64,000 bases of DNA from Brachybacterium massiliense (lineage in GTDB: Bacteria; Actinomycetota; Actinomycetes; Actinomycetales; Dermabacteraceae): assembly GCF_900184245.1 (NCBI RefSeq), contig NZ_FXXB01000008.1:1464146-1528145 (forward strand), read 5' to 3'. A model generated the notes under the pieces. The model had not been told where the DNA came from and ran no database searches. It worked only from the letters and a program-made list of their open reading frames with translations. Numbering within the stretch: position 1 is the first letter of the stretch; the number at the start of each line of letters is the position of its first letter. This document shows, in pieces, positions 1 through 7,175 of the stretch. Both the position numbers and the translations under genes were made by a program.

Positions 1-554
1 GCGAGCACCGCCTGCGGCCCGCCCGGCACCTCGACAAGCAGCCCGGGGCCTGCGAGCGGTCCGGGCATCTCGTGCGGGCCCCAGACGAGGCCCGCGGTGC
101 GCAGGTCGTAGCAGCTCGCGCTGGGTCCGCTCGCGCTGTTCGGAGCCGGCTCGGTGAGCACGGCGACGGCGCGGCCGGTCTCGGTGCGCGTGAGCGCGAA
201 GCGCTGCTGGCCGTGGGGGCGCTGGGCGGTCCAGCGCAGCGTGCCGTCCTGGTCGAGGGCGGTGAAGCGGAGGGTCTCGCCGCTGTCGTCGAGGCCCAGG
301 AACATGCCGTCCAGCTGCTGCGGGGCGGTGTTCCAGCCGGTCTCGACCACGATCATCACGTCCATCTCGAGGGTGAGGCGGAGCGATCCGGGCTCGACCT
401 GCTCGGCGGGCACGTTCTCGAGGACGGGTGCAGGATCGACCTCCGGCACCGGAGCGGGCGGCGGGGCGCTGGTGGGCTCGGGCGCGCTGGTCTCGCAGGC
501 GGCGAGGGTGAGGGCCGAGGCGGGCAGGCCGAGCAGCAGGGTGCGGCGTCTCAA
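1..554 (-). CDS. Lipoprotein with PQQ-type beta-propeller-like repeats (3' end outside window)
   Basis: The reading frame is open from a TTG at 554 to the window edge, so the C-terminus is missing. The N-terminus is a lipoprotein signal: RRR, a hydrophobic stretch, then the lipobox LAAC at about residue 20. A Pro-rich linker follows, then sequence such as FLGLDD, TLRFTALDQDGTLRWTAQRP and TAGLVW, the alternation seen in PQQ-like/WD beta-propeller blades. The TTG start overlaps the ccdA stop (TTGA), so the gene is translationally coupled to the DsbA-CcdA operon. It is probably an exported membrane-anchored protein working with that redox pair. The exact role is unknown, and the TTG start is inferred from the overlap and the signal peptide. 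Confidence 0.7.
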   Translation of the reverse strand, partial: MRRRTLLLGLPASALTLAACETSAPEPTSAPPPAPVPEVDPAPVLENVPAEQVEPGSLRLTLEMDVMIVVETGWNTAPQQLDGMFLGLDDSGETLRFTALDQDGTLRWTAQRPHGQQRFALTRTETGRAVAVLTEPAPNSASGPSASCYDLRTAGLVWGPHEMPGPLAGPGLLVEVPGGPQAVL

Positions 555-1375
555 CGGCGGCGCTCCCTCCGCCACCACAGCGCCAGGGCGAGCGCGGCGG
601 CGGCGAGGATCAGCCCGATCTGCACGCCGGCGCCGCTGAGCACGGCGAGGCCCTCCTGCCAGCGTGCGAGGGTGCCGGTGGGGACCGGGGAGGGCAGGGC
701 GACCAGGCCGTCCGTGGTCCAGAACAGGAGGCCGACGGCGATGATCAGCGCGCCGGTGAGCAGGTTCGTGGTGTGCAGGCGCCGGCCCCGGACGGTGATC
801 CCGCGGCCTCGCAGCACGGCTGTCGTGACGGGACCGAGCCGGCGCCACAGCGCGGCGAGCAGCATCAGCGGCACCACCATCCCGGCGCCGTAGAGGGCCA
901 GCAGCGCGGCGGCGAGCGCCACGCTCCCGTGCCCCATCGCGAGGGTGAGCACGGCGCCGAGGATCGGGCCGGCGCAGAACCCGGCGACTCCGCCCACGGC
1001 ACCGAGCAGCAGCGTGCGGGGCAGGCCGCGCCCGCGGGCCGACGCCTGCCGGGCACGGTCCAGGCCGGGCACGATCCGCGCGGGATCCAGCCCCAGGCCC
1101 AGGGCGTGGAGCACGCCGAGCCCGATCAGCACGAGCGAGGTCACCGTGATCAGCGTGCCGCGGTGGGCGATGAACAGGGTGCCCACCAGGCCCGCGCCGA
1201 CGCCGAGGGGCACGAGGGTGAGCACGAGGCCGAGGAAGAACACGGCGCCGTGCAGCAGAAGTCCGGCGCGGCTGGTGACGGAGGAGGCGAAGTAGCCGGG
1301 CAGCAGCAGCGCCCCGCAGGGGCTGAGCAGGGCGAGGGAGCCCCCGAGGAAGGCCGCGAGCACGGAGATCTCCAT
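551..1375 (-). CDS. ccdA: CcdA/DsbD-like thiol-disulfide transmembrane reductase
   Basis: 274-residue integral membrane protein of the CcdA/DsbD family, which passes electrons from cytoplasmic thioredoxin to extracytoplasmic thiol proteins. Diagnostic features are the SPCGALLLPGYFA motif near the N-terminus and AGFCAGPILGAV in the second half, each carrying one conserved Cys, plus six or more hydrophobic segments. It starts 1 nt after the upstream DsbA-like gene ends and overlaps the downstream lipoprotein gene by 4 nt, so the three form one operon. The pairing with a CPYC thioredoxin-fold protein suggests a dedicated redox relay at the cell surface. Cytochrome c maturation is a possible use, but no ccs genes are visible here. 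Confidence 0.9.
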   Translation of the reverse strand: MEISVLAAFLGGSLALLSPCGALLLPGYFASSVTSRAGLLLHGAVFFLGLVLTLVPLGVGAGLVGTLFIAHRGTLITVTSLVLIGLGVLHALGLGLDPARIVPGLDRARQASARGRGLPRTLLLGAVGGVAGFCAGPILGAVLTLAMGHGSVALAAALLALYGAGMVVPLMLLAALWRRLGPVTTAVLRGRGITVRGRRLHTTNLLTGALIIAVGLLFWTTDGLVALPSPVPTGTLARWQEGLAVLSGAGVQIGLILAAAALALALWWRRERRR

Positions 1376-1376
1376 G

Positions 1377-2132
1377 TCAGGGACCCGCCTTCTCGAGGGC
1401 CTCGTCGATCTGGGCGAGGAAGTGCTCGGTGGGCTGCGCGCCGACGCTCGGGACCCCGCCGATCACGAAGGAGGGGGTGGTGACCGCGCCCAGCTCGAGG
1501 CCCTCGGCGGCGTTCTCGGAGATGGTGCGGGCCACCTGCTCGGAGCGGAGGTCCTCGGTGAACTGCTGGGTGTCCAGGCCGAGCTCGTCGGCGAGGTCGA
1601 TCAGGGCCTGCTCGGTGAGCCCGCTCGCGCCGCGGATCTCCCCGCCGGCGAACAGGGCCTGGTGGTAGGCGGTGTGCTCGCCCTGGATCGCGGCGGCGAG
1701 GGAGGCGCGGGCGGCGCGCTCGGAGTCCTCGCCGTAGACGTTCACGTCGCGCCATTCGATGCGCAGCTCGCCGCGCTCGACGTAGTCGCGCAGCTCAGGG
1801 AGGGTCTCGTGGCTCCAGCGGGCGCAGTAGGGGCACTGATAGTCGGTGAACACGACCATCACCACGGGCGCGTCCACGGGCCCTTCGGCCAGGAGGTCCT
1901 CGGCATCGCGCCGCTCGGCGGTGCTGAGATCCGGCAGCGCCACCTCGGAGGGGTGCGGGAGGTTCGAGGACTGTGCGGCCGGGCCGGTCGGCACGGCGGT
2001 GACGGCGGGTTCGGACTGCTCGACGGGCCGCATCCACAGCACCAGCGCGATCAGCAGCGCTGCCACGGCGAGGATCGCGGCGGGCACCAGCAGGTGGCGG
2101 GTACCTGCCCGATGTTGCTCAGCTCCGCTCAT
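1377..2132 (-). CDS. DsbA-family membrane-anchored thioredoxin-fold oxidoreductase
   Basis: 251 residues. An N-terminal membrane anchor (about residues 12-32) is followed by an extracytoplasmic DsbA-like domain with VVMVVFTDYQCPYCARWSHE, where CPYC is the redox active site. The C-terminal half carries the cis-Pro-type segment TTPSFVIGGVPSVG. Proteins of this kind form or isomerise disulfides in exported proteins. It is the first gene of the operon with ccdA 1 nt downstream, so the pair probably acts as donor and acceptor in one thiol relay. Start is the ATG at 2132; the 5' region up to the SMR remnant is short. Product family is sure; direction of electron flow (oxidase or reductase) is not. 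Confidence 0.88.
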   Translation of the reverse strand: MSGAEQHRAGTRHLLVPAAILAVAALLIALVLWMRPVEQSEPAVTAVPTGPAAQSSNLPHPSEVALPDLSTAERRDAEDLLAEGPVDAPVVMVVFTDYQCPYCARWSHETLPELRDYVERGELRIEWRDVNVYGEDSERAARASLAAAIQGEHTAYHQALFAGGEIRGASGLTEQALIDLADELGLDTQQFTEDLRSEQVARTISENAAEGLELGAVTTPSFVIGGVPSVGAQPTEHFLAQIDEALEKAGP

Positions 2133-2186
2133 CCCACCCCTCCCGGTCCTGGCGCATACTGTGCCAGATCGGCCGTGCCCGGGCTC

Positions 2187-2387
2187 TCAGCCGCCCAGCT
2201 CGACCAGCAGCACCCCGGCCGCGATCAGCCCCATCCCGCCGAGCATCAGCGGGGTCAGCACCTCTCGGAACAGCAGGCGCGACAGCAGCGCGGTGAGCAC
2301 GATCCCGGCCGCGGCCCACACCCCGTAGGCCACGCCCAGCGGCATCCCGGTGCGCAGCGCGCCGGAGAGCAGCGCGAAGGCGATCAT
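2187..2387 (-). CDS. Truncated small multidrug resistance (SMR) protein, lacks TM1
   Basis: 66 residues that align with the last three helices of EmrE/SugE-type SMR proteins: GVAYGVWAAAGIVLTALLS, FREVLTP and GGMGLIAAGVLLVELGG. Normal family members are about 105-110 residues. The missing 40 residues hold TM1 with the essential substrate- and proton-binding glutamate. The ATG overlaps the tetR stop (ATGA), so the frame begins exactly at the regulator's end. Either a deletion removed the 5' part of the efflux gene, or a short protein is still made by coupling. It is unlikely to work as a transporter alone; it could only act if it pairs with a full SMR protein elsewhere. Confidence 0.6.
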   Translation of the reverse strand: MIAFALLSGALRTGMPLGVAYGVWAAAGIVLTALLSRLLFREVLTPLMLGGMGLIAAGVLLVELGG

Positions 2388-2968
2388 GCGTTCTCCCCGA
2401 GCAGGTCCTCGGCCAGGGCGCGCAGTGCCGCAGCTTCCGCGGGGAGCTCGGCGAGCAGTCCGCTCGCGCGGTCGAACCAGAGCCCGTCGGCCATCAGTCG
2501 CACGGCGAGCAGCCGGGCTCGCAGCGCCGTGGGCGTTCCCGCGGGAACGTGCAGCCAGCGATCCATCTGCCCCTGCCAGCGCTCGGTGAGCGTGACGCGC
2601 AGCTTCGGATCCGCGAAGATCACCAGATCAGCGGCGCTCAGCGGGGACGTGCCGGCCCAGTCGAGGTAGGCGAGGTGGCGCTGGGCGGCAGTGGCCTCTG
2701 CGAAGTCCACACCGGTCTCGGCCACGGCGTGCGCCACGCCCTGCTCGTAGCGGGCGGTGATCCGATCGAGGATCGCGGTGAGCAGCAGCTCCTTGGTGGC
2801 GAAGTGGTACATCAGCCCGGGCTTGGTCACCTCGGCGGCACGCGCGGCCGAGTCCAGCGTCAGGGTCCCGCCGGCGCCCAGATGCGCCTCGGCGGCATCG
2901 AGCATCTGCTCACGGGCCGACGGGCGGTGCGCGGCCCGGGCGGGTGCCTCGGCTCTGCGGGCTGCCAT
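2384..2968 (-). CDS. TetR-family transcriptional regulator
   Basis: 194 residues. The N-terminal TetR HTH is clear (REQMLDAAEAHLGAGGTLTL, then AEVTKPGLMYHFATKELLL), and the C-terminal ligand domain ends in ALAEDLLGENA. I chose the ATG at 2968 because AGGAGG lies 5 nt upstream; an in-frame ATG at 2986 has no such site. It overlaps the truncated SMR gene by 4 nt, and such regulator-efflux pairs are usually autoregulated. It begins only about 50 nt after larB ends and has the same orientation, so partial read-through from the lar operon is possible. Confidence 0.85.
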   Translation of the reverse strand: MAARRAEAPARAAHRPSAREQMLDAAEAHLGAGGTLTLDSAARAAEVTKPGLMYHFATKELLLTAILDRITARYEQGVAHAVAETGVDFAEATAAQRHLAYLDWAGTSPLSAADLVIFADPKLRVTLTERWQGQMDRWLHVPAGTPTALRARLLAVRLMADGLWFDRASGLLAELPAEAAALRALAEDLLGENA

Positions 2969-3016
2969 GGGCCCTCCTCTTCTCACGACGACCCCGACAC
3001 TTTATCAACCTGTCAG

Positions 3017-3772
3017 CTAACTAACTTCCCGGGGCGTGGTGACCTTCGACCGCCCCTCTCTCGGCGCGGGCGCCCAGCGGGCGATCTGGGCGGCGAGGTG
3101 CCCGGCGCCGTAGCCGTTGTCGATGTTGACCACGCCGATGCCGGGGGCGCAGGCCGAGAGCATCGTCAGCGCGGCGGTGACGCCGCCGCTGGCGACGCCG
3201 TAGCCGACGGAGGTGGGCAGCGCGACCACAGGCGCGCTGATCTGTCCGGCGACCACGGTGGGCAGGGCCCCGTCCATCCCGGCGGCGACCACCACGCAGG
3301 CGGCCTCGCGCAGCTCGGGCAGGCGGGACTGGAGGCGGTGCAGGCCGGCGATGCCGATGTCCGCGATCAGCCGGGTGGGCCGGCCGAGGTGGCGGGCGGT
3401 GAGCTCGGCCTCGCGCGCCGCAGGCAGGTCGCTCGTGCCGGCGCACGCCACGATGACCAGGCCTCCCGTCGGCTCCGGCGGGGTCGCGGGCCAGGCGAGC
3501 AGGCGGGCGGTCTCGTCATGGGAGGCGTCCGGCAGGGCGGCGCGCACGGCCTCGGCGCGGGCGGCGTCGGCCCGGGTGAACAGCACCGGCCCGAGTCCCT
3601 CGCGCCCCTCGGCGTGCAGGCGCGCGTACTCCGCGGCGATCGCGGCGACCTGGTCGACGCTCTTGGCGTCGCACAGCACCGCCTCGGGAGCGCCGCGGCG
3701 TGCGGCGCGGTCGAGGTCGAGGTCGAGGAAGCCCTCGATCCGCCCGTCGGCCGTCCCCTCGCGCTCAGCCAC
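3017..3772 (-). CDS. larB: LarB, pyridinium-3,5-biscarboxylate mononucleotide synthase (nickel-pincer cofactor)
   Basis: 251 residues from a GTG at 3772. LarB carboxylates and hydrolyses nicotinic acid adenine dinucleotide to the biscarboxylated mononucleotide that becomes the nickel-pincer nucleotide (NPN) of lactate racemase. The C-terminal two-thirds is the AIR-carboxylase (PurE)-like domain: IVACAGTSDLPAAREAE, DIGIAGLHRL, VVVAAGMDGALPTVVAGQI, PTSVGYGVASGG and NIDNGYGAG. The GTG start overlaps larE by 8 nt. A longer frame upstream of the GTG reads as low-complexity Arg/Ser sequence and was excluded. It ends with TAG. Third gene of larA-larE-larB. Confidence 0.93.
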   Translation of the reverse strand: MAEREGTADGRIEGFLDLDLDRAARRGAPEAVLCDAKSVDQVAAIAAEYARLHAEGREGLGPVLFTRADAARAEAVRAALPDASHDETARLLAWPATPPEPTGGLVIVACAGTSDLPAAREAELTARHLGRPTRLIADIGIAGLHRLQSRLPELREAACVVVAAGMDGALPTVVAGQISAPVVALPTSVGYGVASGGVTAALTMLSACAPGIGVVNIDNGYGAGHLAAQIARWAPAPREGRSKVTTPREVS

Positions 3773-4769
3773 GCGAGCCCCGGCCCAGGATCTGGAGCGA
3801 GAACAGGCCCGAGCGGATGCCGTCGAGATCGATCGTGACGTGCTGGAACCCGGTCTCCTTGCCCGCGGCGACCAGGGCCTCACGGATCGCGGGCTCCATG
3901 GCGCGGGGCAGCTCCTCGGTGGGCAGCTCGATCCGGCCCACGGCGCCGTGGTGGCGCACGCGACAGTCGCTGAAACCCTGCTCGTAGACGGCGTCCTCGA
4001 GGTCGTCGATCTGTCGCAGCTTCTCGGGTGTGACCTCCTCGCCGAAGGGCACGCGGGAGGCGAGGCAGGGCGCGGCGGGCTTGTCCGCGACAGGCAGCGA
4101 GAGCTGGCGGGCCACCTCGCGCACCTGCGACTTCGTCATGCCGACGGCGGACATCGGGCGCAGCACCCGGTGGCGCTTCGCAGCGCCGGCGCCGGGGCGG
4201 TCGTGCCGGGTGGCGTCGTCGGCGTTCTCGCCGTAGGCGACCGCATCCAGTCGCTGCTCGCCGGCCACGTCCTCGCCGATGCGGGTGAACAGCTCGTCCT
4301 TGCAATGAAAACACCGAGCAGCGTCGTTCTTCTGATAGTCGGGGTTCTCGCCCTCACGGGTGGGCACCTCCACCACCTGCGCCCCGATCACCTCGGCGAC
4401 CTGGTGGGCCAGGCGCCGCTCGCGGCGGGCGAGCGACGGGGAGACGCCCAGCAGCGCGACCACGTTCTGCGCGCCGAGGGTGCGCACGGCCAGCGCCAGC
4501 AGGGTCGCCGAATCCACGCCGCCGGAGTAGGCGACGCCGAGGCGCTGGACGCCCGCGAGCTCGGCGCCGACGGCGTCCGCCAGCTCGAGCGCCTCACCGG
4601 CGAGGTGCTCCGGGGTCATCGCGGTGACCTCGAAACCAGGATGGCCGGGCGAGAACAGCGAGGCGGGGGCCGACGGGGCCGTGCCGAGGGTGAGCGGGAC
4701 CGGGCGGGAGGGGGCCGACGGGGCCGTGCCGAGGGTGAGCGGGACCGGGCGGGAGGGGGTGCTGGTCAC
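3765..4769 (-). CDS. larE: LarE, ATP-dependent sulfur transferase for nickel-pincer cofactor
   Basis: LarE adenylates the pyridinium biscarboxylate and inserts sulfur to give the bisthiocarboxylate. The PP-loop SGGVDS is visible (residues 82-87 from the GTG at 4769), followed by GENADD and the motifs ARCFHCKDELF and APCLASRVPFGEE. Three Cys in these positions are the pattern described for the iron-sulfur type of LarE, as opposed to the single-Cys sacrificial type; that assignment is inference. The GTG overlaps the larA stop (GTGA). An internal ATG at 4619 would give a 284-residue protein of more usual length. The region between is a Pro-rich leader made of two copies of a 45-bp repeat, so the true start is uncertain. 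Confidence 0.92.
   Translation of the reverse strand: MTSTPSRPVPLTLGTAPSAPSRPVPLTLGTAPSAPASLFSPGHPGFEVTAMTPEHLAGEALELADAVGAELAGVQRLGVAYSGGVDSATLLALAVRTLGAQNVVALLGVSPSLARRERRLAHQVAEVIGAQVVEVPTREGENPDYQKNDAARCFHCKDELFTRIGEDVAGEQRLDAVAYGENADDATRHDRPGAGAAKRHRVLRPMSAVGMTKSQVREVARQLSLPVADKPAAPCLASRVPFGEEVTPEKLRQIDDLEDAVYEQGFSDCRVRHHGAVGRIELPTEELPRAMEPAIREALVAAGKETGFQHVTIDLDGIRSGLFSLQILGRGSRG
4666..4755 (-). repeat. 45-bp perfect tandem duplication in the larE 5' region
   Basis: Two adjacent identical 45-bp copies, 4666-4710 and 4711-4755, lie between the GTG and the internal ATG of larE. Because 45 is a multiple of three, the frame is kept and the repeat would encode TLGTAPSAPSRPVPL twice. The duplication separates the coupled GTG start from the conserved LarE domain. 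Confidence 0.95.
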
Positions 4770-6121
4770 GCGCTCTGCTCCGTCGAGCCGTCCCGCTCGG
4801 AGGCGAGGCGGAAGAGCACCTCGCCGGCGTGGTCGATCACCAGGGTGTCCGGGTCCTCGCGCAGCGCCTCGATGTCGAGGGAGGCGGGGTCCATGTGGAG
4901 CACGTTGTAGACCTCGCACTCCTCCTTGGGGATGGACGTGGCGAAGTAGCGGTTCACGCGCTGCTTCTCCTCCCCGGTGGCGGGGTCGTAGGTGCCCAGG
5001 CCCGTCACGTGCGTGGAGTGGGCGAGCTCGCCCCAGGGGTGGTCCTTGAAGCGGTCCCACTGCTTCGTGAAGTACTCGATGTTGTGATAGCCGATGTCGC
5101 GGATCCCGGGGTGCATCGAGGCGACCTCGGTGATGTGCGGGGCGTAGATGATCACGTCGCCGCCGTCGGCGCAGACGGGCTCGGACTTGTAGAAGCCCTT
5201 GGCGCCGGTCCACATGTCGTCGTACATCTCCGGCACCAGCGCGACGATCCGCTGGTAGGGCTTGTCCACGTAGGTGATGTGGGTCTGCGCGGAGATCTTC
5301 GCCATCGCGGCCCAGGCGGCCTGCGGGTCGCCGTAGGCGATGGCGTTGAGCTCCTGCCCGCCGGAGAGGACATCCATGGTGAACGCGAACTTCGCGGTGT
5401 CGATCAGCTCGCTCGCGGCGTCGATCAGCTGGCGCACGGGGGTGATGCCGAGCGTGCCGATGATGCGGCTGGCGGTGATCAGCGCGCCCACCCAGTGGGA
5501 GATGTCGATGACGTCGTGCACCGAGCAGCCGGGGAAGAAGTACTTGTTGCCGCCGGAGAAGCCGACCACCTCGTGGGGGAAGACGGGGCCGACGATGAGG
5601 TTGACGTCGGACTCGGCGACCAGGCGGTTGATCTTCACGCGCATCGGGACGTCGGTGAGCAGCCCGCCGGTGAGCTCGGCGATCTGCTCGGCGGGGATCT
5701 CTCCGAGATCTGCGATCTGGGTGGGGTCGTCCCAGGCGTGGTTGAGGACGGTCCACTCGGGGTAGGTGGCCTTCGCGCCGCGCTCGGTGGCGCCCAGCAG
5801 CTTGTCGATCGCCGCCTCGCTCATCGCGGCGTGGGTGCCCAGCGCGATCAGCACGGTGACGGAGGAGGCGCGGCCGGCGAGCGCGTCGTGGATCGCGGGC
5901 AGCACCTTGGGCAGGGGGACGGAGCGGGTGCCGTCGGGGATGATCAGGCACACGGACTTGCCGTCGACGTCGGTGGCGGCGAGGTTCTCGGCGACGAAGC
6001 TGCGGATCTGCTCATCGGTGAGCATGCCCTCGGGGCCGCCCAGGAGCGCGGCGCGTTCGGCCAGGCCCTCGGGGATCGGCGCGATCGTCGGACCCGAACT
6101 CTGCTGCGATGTCTGGCTCAT
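4766..6121 (-). CDS. larA: LarA, nickel-dependent lactate racemase
   Basis: 451 residues; interconverts L- and D-lactate (or a related 2-hydroxyacid) by hydride transfer using the nickel-pincer nucleotide. The cofactor pocket is intact: FPHEVVGFSGGNKYFFPG supplies His183 and Lys193 (the lysine that binds NPN covalently), and DISHW supplies His209, with the same spacing as His174/Lys184/His200 of the Lactobacillus plantarum enzyme. GTHAAM (His97) and NHAW (His128) are candidates for the second catalytic His. First gene of larA-larE-larB, overlapping larE by 4 nt. Substrate may differ from lactate, since LarA paralogues act on other hydroxyacids. Confidence 0.93.
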   Translation of the reverse strand: MSQTSQQSSGPTIAPIPEGLAERAALLGGPEGMLTDEQIRSFVAENLAATDVDGKSVCLIIPDGTRSVPLPKVLPAIHDALAGRASSVTVLIALGTHAAMSEAAIDKLLGATERGAKATYPEWTVLNHAWDDPTQIADLGEIPAEQIAELTGGLLTDVPMRVKINRLVAESDVNLIVGPVFPHEVVGFSGGNKYFFPGCSVHDVIDISHWVGALITASRIIGTLGITPVRQLIDAASELIDTAKFAFTMDVLSGGQELNAIAYGDPQAAWAAMAKISAQTHITYVDKPYQRIVALVPEMYDDMWTGAKGFYKSEPVCADGGDVIIYAPHITEVASMHPGIRDIGYHNIEYFTKQWDRFKDHPWGELAHSTHVTGLGTYDPATGEEKQRVNRYFATSIPKEECEVYNVLHMDPASLDIEALREDPDTLVIDHAGEVLFRLASERDGSTEQSA

Positions 6122-6127
6122 CGCTCC

Positions 6128-6157
6128 ACTATGCGCCGTCTGACCTGGGACCGACAA
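6128..6157 (-). promoter_or_regulatory. Candidate larA promoter giving a near-leaderless transcript
   Basis: On the minus strand TTGTCG (6157-6152) and CATAGT (6133-6128) are 18 bp apart and could be -35/-10 elements. Only 6 nt (GGAGCG) separate the -10 from the larA ATG, so transcription would start at or next to the start codon. No other promoter-like element is evident in the 94-bp gap behind the DksA-like gene. Confidence 0.4.
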
Positions 6158-6215
6158 GGACGGCCCGGCTGTTGCCATCGCGGCTGTGCTGCGTCTGCTC
6201 GCGCAGCTCCCGTCT

Positions 6216-6560
6216 TCAGCGCGCGCAGTCGATGCAGGTGGTCGCCTCGGGCCGGGCGGCGAGCCGGGCCGGTGCGATCGGGCCGCCGCAGCTCTCGCAG
6301 CGCCCGTCGGTCCCCTCGGCGAGGCGCTGCGCCGCCTCATCGATCCCGGTGAGCGCCTCGGCGCGGGCCAGGCGCAGACCCTCGAGGCGCGACCACTGCG
6401 CGGAGAGCGGCACCCCGTCGGGGTCGTGCTCGTCGTCGTCCGCCACGCCCTCGCGGGTGCGGCGCAGCGCGGCGAGCTCCTGCTCGACCTCGCGCAGCTG
6501 GGCGAGCACCTCGCGCCGCCTGGCGGCGAGCTGCTCGGCGCGGTCTCGGGGATCGTCCAT
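6216..6560 (-). CDS. DksA/TraR-type C4 zinc-finger protein
   Basis: 114 residues from an ATG at 6560. The N-terminal half is a charged predicted coiled coil (DRAEQLAARRREVLAQLREV onward). The C-terminus has a four-Cys zinc finger, CESCGG...CIDCAR, as in the DksA/TraR family. Family members bind RNA polymerase through the secondary channel and modulate initiation, though many small actinobacterial versions are uncharacterised. A longer frame upstream (to 6737) reads as non-family sequence and was dropped. It ends 94 bp before larA in the same orientation but is separated by a promoter candidate. Confidence 0.8.
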   Translation of the reverse strand: MDDPRDRAEQLAARRREVLAQLREVEQELAALRRTREGVADDDEHDPDGVPLSAQWSRLEGLRLARAEALTGIDEAAQRLAEGTDGRCESCGGPIAPARLAARPEATTCIDCAR

Positions 6561-6672
6561 GGCCCCATCGTGCACCCGGCCGCCGCCGGATGTGCGCCGA
6601 GCCCTGTCCTCGTGCGCCTCCTCCCCGTAGATTGACCGCCCCGGGACGAGCTCCACAAGATTCGTCGCGCCA

Positions 6673-6699
6673 TGTCGATCCGGCGCTCTCCCGTTCGAC
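6673..6699 (+). promoter_or_regulatory. ECF42-type promoter ahead of the YCII gene
   Basis: TGTCGA (6673-6678) and CGAC (6696-6699) are separated by 17 bp, about 50 bp upstream of the YCII start. As I recall it, the published target signature of ECF42 sigma factors is a TGTCGA -35 and a CGA-type -10. The ECF42 gene itself is the second gene of the operon, so this predicts positive autoregulation. Confidence 0.6.
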
Positions 6700-6748
6700 G
6701 AAGGGGCAGAAGGGTCGAGAAGCCGGCCCTCGGACAAGGAGTCAGATC

Positions 6749-7174
6749 ATGAAGTACATGCTCATCATGCGCGTCACCGACGAGGCCCTCGCCGCGTCCC
6801 AGGAGATCCCCTTCGAGCAGGTCATCGAGGCGATGGGGCAGTACAACGAGTCGATGATGAAGGCCGGGGTGCTGCTGGCCGGGGAGGGCCTGGCGGATGC
6901 TTCGGAGGGCTTCGTCGTCGACTTCTCCTCCGAGGAGGCGCTGGTCACCGACGGCCCCTACGGCGAGACCAAGGAGCTGTTCAACGGCTTCTGGATCATC
7001 GAGGTCTCGAGCAGGGAGGAGGCCGCCCAGTGGGCCCGGCGCGCCCCGCTCGGCACGGGCTCCTTCCTCGAGGTGCGCCGGGTGACCGAGGCGGAGGACT
7101 TCCCGGCGGACAACGAGTGGATCGAGAAGGAGGCGGGCTGGCGCGAGGAGCTGGCGCAGCGCAGCCAGGGCTGA
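6749..7174 (+). CDS. YCII/DGPF-domain protein (ECF42 partner)
   Basis: 141 residues: an alpha/beta barrel YCII-related domain with MKYMLIMRVTDEA at the start and VTDGPYGETKELFNGFWII in the middle, a variant of the DGPF signature. Proteins of this family are conserved neighbours and likely targets of ECF42 sigma factors; the biochemical role is unknown. AAGGAG lies 8 nt before the ATG. The sigma gene begins 1 nt after the stop, so both are in one transcript. Nothing looks truncated. Confidence 0.88.
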   Translation: MKYMLIMRVTDEALAASQEIPFEQVIEAMGQYNESMMKAGVLLAGEGLADASEGFVVDFSSEEALVTDGPYGETKELFNGFWIIEVSSREEAAQWARRAPLGTGSFLEVRRVTEAEDFPADNEWIEKEAGWREELAQRSQG

Positions 7175-7175
7175 C

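Noticed and set aside
72..893. Long plus-strand open frames over the ccdA and lipoprotein genes
   Set aside because: Low-complexity Gly/Arg/Ala shadows of the minus-strand genes, typical of GC-rich DNA.
3765..5951. A 728-codon frame extending larE upstream
   Set aside because: The N-terminal part is Arg/His-rich shadow of larA; LarE starts at the overlapping GTG.
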